NCBI RefSeq assembly: GCF_964204645.1 | Contig: NC_134027.1 | Location: 25,968,485-26,032,484 of the forward strand | Length of the DNA: 64,000 nucleotides | Direction: 5' to 3' | DNA from: Tubulanus polymorphus | Lineage: Eukaryota > Nemertea > Palaeonemertea > Tubulaniformes > Tubulanidae | In this document: positions 58,665 to 64,000 of the stretch, piece after piece | Layout: each line of letters opens with the position of its first letter | Position numbering within the stretch: position 1 is the stretch's first letter | Translations under genes and position numbers: made by a program | Notes under the pieces: model-generated | Seen by the model: only the letters and a program-made list of their open reading frames with translations | What the model was told of the DNA's origin: nothing | Database searches by the model: none

Positions 58665-60965
58665 CCCATACTTAGCTTACTCTGTCTCTGAGAAGATCTC
58701 TTGGTGCCACCAGATCAGAGGCGAGCACAGTCGACTAATCAAAGATTTATCATGTTCTCTTCAATAAGACATAAATCGTGAACCATATATTATGACTTAT
58801 AGATATTGTCAATATTAACATCAGTAAATAATTCAGATAAAAATAGACTCTCCTAAATATCAATGAAATTGATGACGACAATGATATAAGTTCAGTTGTA
58901 CTAAAATACTAGAAGTATTTCAGGTGGTTTCTACAGTCCCACCCTTCTTCAGTCTAAAAGACATTTTAGACTCAAGATGGGTGGCGAAATATTTCAAATA
59001 AACTTTTTAGTCTTTCAACAATCGCACGATTTTACATTTATTGTTTCATCACGGACATTGTGATCTTAATCATTCAACAAAAAGACTGAATCAGAAAGTG
59101 AAATGTTGAGTTTGACGAGTTCGGACCCTTTCTCAGAAAATCAAAGCAATTAAGCGCGATCATGTCGAACTTCACATAGACAGACAGAGAAAGGAAGTCA
59201 GAATCAATGCGTTATGTTTGATTATATTGATGAATATGTTTAATGTCACCCGCGGGATATAACTGATGTCCGCAATAACGCCACACTACGCTCCACGCAC
59301 ACGAGACGCACGACTCATAAATCTTTTTCAAGTTTGCGTTCGAACGAAGAGAACGGCTTCGTGATTAGTTCGAGGTCCTTTACGCCGCGACTAAGTCATC
59401 ATTCAAACATTCGCTAATCATCTCACCCCTCAACCTCCCCTCCGCTCCCCCCCCCCGACAAAAATCTCAAGTAAATTCTTCCCGAAAAACGTTCGTCGAT
59501 TATGTATTAACTTAGCATTCGACGCCGACCGAAAAATTCTGCATGAAATTCCTTAATAATTGCATTATCATAATGATTCAAATATAGGAAGATTTTCACA
59601 GACATGCAGAGTTGGGTCCAGGGGTGAAATCTAAGGTGAAATCTTTCTAATCTTTAAATGTCAAATTCATAAGAATAAGTTTTTGAAATTTCTGATAAAA
59701 TTCAGCCTTTATTTTACAGAAAGTACGCCTTTCATCGGATATGTCGATATTGACGATCTATTTTTCATATAGAATTTTTACCGAATAAATGGGGAAAAAA
59801 TACATTAAAAAATATGATAATATTGTGATGAAGGACTGCATTAAAGCAACAGTTTTAGCTTGTGTATGAGAAAGCAGTCCTTAGAAAAGAAAGATAATAC
59901 AAACAAATAAATGGGTAGAATTGAATAGAAAAGGAATAAATGACATAATACATATTGATGTCAATTTGATGAAATTGAGCCTTTTTGACGTAAAATACCA
60001 TTAAATAAACAGAGTAATCGATATTTCGAGGGTTTTACAAAGGTCCCGCTGAATCCTGCCCGACGTGTTCACTCAAACTGATTTTAACGCTTAATAGGAT
60101 AATAGATATATTCAATAGCTTCAATAAAACCCGTATAATGCGAGTCATATGGCTTACTATAAACTAAACGAGGGAATAAGAGAAAGACCGGACTGAATCC
60201 TCGGAATCTATTTTCTTGATGAAATATAACGGAAAGAAGCGACGGCGTCATTGTTATTAGTTATGATTGTATGGAGACGAGCTTACTGACGATGACAAGG
60301 CGTAAGACTCGGGGTCGACTGATGACGAACCCCGTCGCTAATAACAATTCATATAAAACGCGCGCCCGAAAATAATCAAACAAATCAGACCTTCTAATCA
60401 ACGAGAGTGATCGAGGTTAAATCCGCGGATTATCCGCGTCATTGTTGCGCGACCCGCGACCGGCGATAACCGACGCCCGCGTTCGTTTCGAAAACATCTC
60501 CGCGGATATCGACCCGCTAATTACGATTGCGATTTAAAAACGCGGGCCCCGGAATCTTGCGGGCGATTTGTTTACGATCGAACGAGCGCCGATGGACTTA
60601 AAACGCGACTAAACGCCAGTTTTCATGTTTCCCGACAATTCGCGACTGGCTATAAACTCGAGACGAATAACGCTTACTGGTATCAGTGATTCATAATACG
60701 GACAGAAATTAAAATCTCTAGATACAGATTCGCAAAAGTCACACACAATCCCGCGTCGCGAGACGAGATATAAAATAAGTATTGATTGCCACACAATAGA
60801 TCTAATAACTAATGATATCTGATGCTTTCGAACGAACAATGAGATCTTCTCTGAAATCTGAATCCGGAATAAAAAAAACTGTCAAGGCATCACCTACATT
60901 TATATATACATTATGTATCTATATATGTCACTATTTATATATTCAAAGATGAAAGTCGTTGCTAT
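58665..60965. other. Unique non-coding sequence
   Basis: No exon recognised. CpG-rich at 60230-60620. A C-run lies at 59447-59456. Confidence 0.4.
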
Positions 60966-60969
60966 AACC

Positions 60970-61360
60970 TGATCACATGGAGATGATCTAGCCCCGGTCA
61001 AACAGGCCCGCACCAGACTGGGGTCAAATTTGGCCCATGCTTAATTAGAGAGCGCGATTACGCGTAAATCACATACTCATTACTAAAATGCTATCAAAAT
61101 GATGCTGTGGCAAGTGAGGTGAGTCACTTCCTGAATCAATTAGCATTCACGTGGAATAATTTGAGGAAAAAAAAATTATATTATATTCTAGAATTTCTAA
61201 TGCTTATATTTGGCACGGGTCCGCTCCAACATTTCTAGTCAGGCTCAATTTGGCAAGTGATAAATTCGTACAGACCAATAGTTTGACCCGTTCTAAAATT
61301 TGGCTCGGGGCAAATATATATTTTTTATCGGACCAACTTTGACCAAAATGCTCGTGCGAT
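60970..61360. mobile_element. Palindromic element (GATCACATGG end)
   Basis: TGATCACATGGAGATGATCT, GGTCAAACAGGCCCGCACCA and TGCTGTGGCAAGTGAGGTGA parallel 42744-42890. The right end has TTTGGCTCGGGGCAAAT and CTCGTGCGATCGCGG in inverted sense. A partial relative lies at 27410-27500. Confidence 0.5.
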
Positions 61361-61364
61361 CGCG

Positions 61365-62285
61365 GCTTTATTCAGTGAAATGATATCCTATATATACTGC
61401 GCGTGGCGTGTTGATTTTTCTGGCCATTGATTTCACGTACTTATCACTTATCACTTTGATAATCATCTTTTCTTGTCCAACATCAACCGCGCGAATTAAT
61501 GAAAAAGATATTCCGATTTTCGCGCTCGTTCTATTTTTCCGCGTCGAACACAAAACCGTCGAACAATCGGTAAAAAAAAAAAATAATAATTCATCGTTTT
61601 ATCCGTACAACGTTTCTCGAATATAATCAATTAATCTCGGTTTGGTTCCGAGCAAAACACGAACGAACACGAAAATATCAAACATCGGATATTAATTCTC
61701 GGAAGCTCGTTACGGAAGTTGTCGCGGCGTCCATTACTCAATGAGAGCGCGCCACAAAAAACTCACCGCGAAAAACAATCCGCTTTTATTAAGACGCTAA
61801 ATGCAAATTGCCAGCACTACGAACATTGACCATCGACACAACACTATTTACGTTCTATAACATGCAGGTTCTTATTAGAAACTCTACTGTATCTAATGCT
61901 ATTAGTCGGCGGACCCCTCGTCCCTTGTCACCCCCTAATGATGACTAGAATTAGGGAAAAGTCAAGAAATCAATGGAGAATCCTGGCTATTTTTCTGATT
62001 TTTTTAGTTAATCAACTAGCGGTCGTAGCTAATAATAATTAAACGTACTGTAGTTCCTTCTAAACGCATTTTATAGAGTCGGCCATCTTGGAACAAGGTC
62101 TGGTCAACACCCTGGTTTTCTGAGCTAGTCGTTGGAACTAAAAACCAGTGCTTAGTTCGGTCATAACATATTTCAGAGTCAGCCATCTTGGAAATAGGTC
62201 CGACCTACGGCGACTGTGCTCAATCACATGGTCCACCAGTTAGTTCCCATTAACTGACATTTGGTTTCGGTTAGATCACAAATAA
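61365..62285. other. Unique sequence before the terminal satellite
   Basis: A diverged direct repeat (GTCGGCCATCTTGGAA / GTCAGCCATCTTGGAA) lies at 62079 and 62175. Overlapping frames at 61368-61626 carry no motif. Confidence 0.4.
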
Positions 62286-62289
62286 TAGT

Positions 62290-64000
62290 AAGACTGCAAG
62301 TGACTGAGTGAGAGTAAGACTGTTGGAGTGAGAGTAAGACTGTTAGGGTGAGAGTAAGACTGCTGGAGTGAGAGTAAGACTGTTGGAGTGAGAGTAAGAC
62401 TGTAGGAGTGAGAGTAAGACTGCTGGAGTGAGAGTAAGACTGCTGGAGTGGGAGTAAGACTGTTGGAGTGAGAGTAAGACTGTTAGGGTGAGAGTAAGAC
62501 TGCTGGAGTGAGAGTAAGACTGTTGGAGTGAGAGTAAGACTGTTGGAGTGAGAGTAAGACTGCTGGAGTGAGAGTAAGACTGTTGGAGTGAGAGTAAGAC
62601 TGTAGGAGTGAGAGTAAGACTGCTGGAGTGAGAGTAAGACTGTAGGAGTGAGAGTAAGACTGCTGGAGTGAGAGTAAGACTGCTGGAGTGGGAGTAAGAC
62701 TGTTGGAGTGAGAGTAAGACTGTTAGGGTGAGAGTAAGACTGTTGGAGTGAGAGTAAGACTGTTGGAGTGGGAGTAAGACTGTTGGAGTGAGAGTAAGAC
62801 TGTTAGGGTGAGAGTAAGACTGCTGGAGTGAGAGTAAGACTGTTGGAGTGAGAGTAAGACTGCTGGAGTGAGAGTAAGACTGCTGGAGTGGGAGTAAGAC
62901 TGTTGGAGTGAGAGTAAGACTGTTGGAGTGAGAGTAAGACTGTTAGGGTGAGAGTAAGACTGTTGGAGTGAGAGTAAGACTGTAGGAGTGAGAGTAAGAC
63001 TGTTAGGGTGAGAGTAAGACTGTTGGAGTGAGAGTAAGACTGTTGGAGTGAGAGTAAGACTGTTGGAGTGAGAGTAAGACTGTTGGAGTGAGAGTAAGAC
63101 TGTTGGAGTGAGAGTAAGACTGCTGGAGTGAGAGTAAGACTGTTGGAGTGAGAGTAAGACTGTAGGAGTGAGAGTAAGACTGCTGGAGTGAGAGTAAGAC
63201 TGTAGGAGTGAGAGTAAGACTGCTGGAGTGAGAGTAAGACTGCTGGAGTGGGAGTAAGACTGTTGGAGTGAGAGTAAGACTGTTAGGGTGAGAGTAAGAC
63301 TGTTGGAGTGAGAGTAAGACTGTTGGAGTGGGAGTAAGACTGTTGGAGTGAGAGTAAGACTGTTAGGGTGAGAGTAAGACTGCTGGAGTGAGAGTAAGAC
63401 TGTTGGAGTGAGAGTAAGACTGCTGGAGTGAGAGTAAGACTGCTGGAGTGGGAGTAAGACTGTTGGAGTGAGAGTAAGACTGTTGGAGTGAGAGTAAGAC
63501 TGTTAGGGTGAGAGTAAGACTGCTGGAGTGGGAGTAAGACTGTTGGAGTGAGAGTAAGACTGTTAGGGTGAGAGTAAGACTGTTGGAGTGAGAGTAAGAC
63601 TGTTGGAGTGAGAGTAAGACTGTTGGAGTGAGAGTAAGACTGTTGGAGTGAGAGTAAGACTGTTGGAGTGAGAGTAAGACTGTAGGAGTGAGAGTAAGAC
63701 TGCTGGAGTGAGAGTAAGACTGCTGGAGTGGGAGTAAGACTGTTGGAGTGAGAGTAAGACTGTTAGGGTGAGAGTAAGACTGTTGGAGTGAGAGTAAGAC
63801 TGTTGGAGTGAGAGTAAGACTGTTGGAGTGAGAGTAAGACTGCTGGAGTGAGAGTAAGACTGTTGGAGCAGGAGCTGTACTGCTGGAGTGAGGGAGCTGA
63901 GAGTAAGACTGCTGGAGTGAGAGTAAGCCTGTTGGAGTGGGAGTAAGACTGTTGGAGCAGGAGCTGTACTGCTGGAGTGAGGGAGCTGAGAGTAAGACTG
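62290..64000 (+). repeat. 20-bp satellite running off the window end
   Basis: TGTTGGAGTGAGAGTAAGAC repeats more than 75 times with no indel from 62321 to about 63860. Variants differ at fixed positions (TGCTGG, TGTAGG, TGTTAGGG, and GGAGTAAG). From 63866 a new unit including GCAGGAGCTGTACTGC appears. A 440-bp run of variants at 62521-62960 recurs identically at 63081-63520. The true length is unknown. Confidence 0.97.

Noticed and set aside
58349-58675. 16-residue repeat proteins on both strands
   Set aside because: The 48-bp period keeps frames open on both strands, and nothing else supports coding.
62290-64000. CRISPR-like array
   Set aside because: Units are contiguous 20-bp repeats without spacers, in a eukaryotic context.

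Overview
The window looks like intergenic or intronic DNA from an animal nuclear genome. The evidence is an AT-rich background, one spliced coding exon with consensus GT/AG sites, and almost no other open frame that reads like protein. Short non-autonomous transposons and minisatellites are very dense. The gene content and repeat style suggest a lophotrochozoan, perhaps a mollusc, but that is inference. There are no operons, ribosome binding sites, CRISPR arrays or prokaryotic genes.

The only protein gene I can support lies on the minus strand at 44919-45465. It is a coding exon of a CYTH-domain thiamine triphosphatase (THTPA-like). An acceptor site abuts its ATG and a GTAAGT donor closes it after 182 codons. 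The C-terminal exon was not found. The first part of the downstream intron holds two tandem arrays.

Most of the rest is repeats. (1) A superfamily of palindromic elements about 107-138 bp long, with termini close to GGGCCAGTTG, is flanked by 3-bp CAG or CTG duplications. This suggests PIF/Harbinger-like MITEs. Several copies (12848-13268, 33638-33916, 53800-54002, 56988-57673) have a 46-47 bp internal segment amplified in tandem. (2) An interspersed family carries a hammerhead-ribozyme-like core (53567-53610, 53634-53677, 27969-28012). One version has become a 69-bp satellite (22621-23390), and a 91-bp array (28066-28950) may be a relative. (3) Other palindromic elements lie at 4784-5000, 6365-6640, 10455-10725, 20041-20252, 25870-26485, 39168-39334, 42744-43130 and 60970-61360, and some are nested. 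(4) There are more than fifteen minisatellite arrays. The largest are 3390-4710, 16080-17055, 31885-32690 and the 20-bp array from 62290 to the window end, which has a 560-bp higher-order duplication. (5) Fragments of probable retroelement 3' ends occur, including a stem-loop plus (ATT)n tail at 56098-56152.

Between the repeats lie CpG-containing, TAAT-rich unique stretches with no recognisable exons. Apart from the THTPA-like exon, long open frames in the window come from tandem repeats whose unit lacks stops, or from low-complexity sequence.
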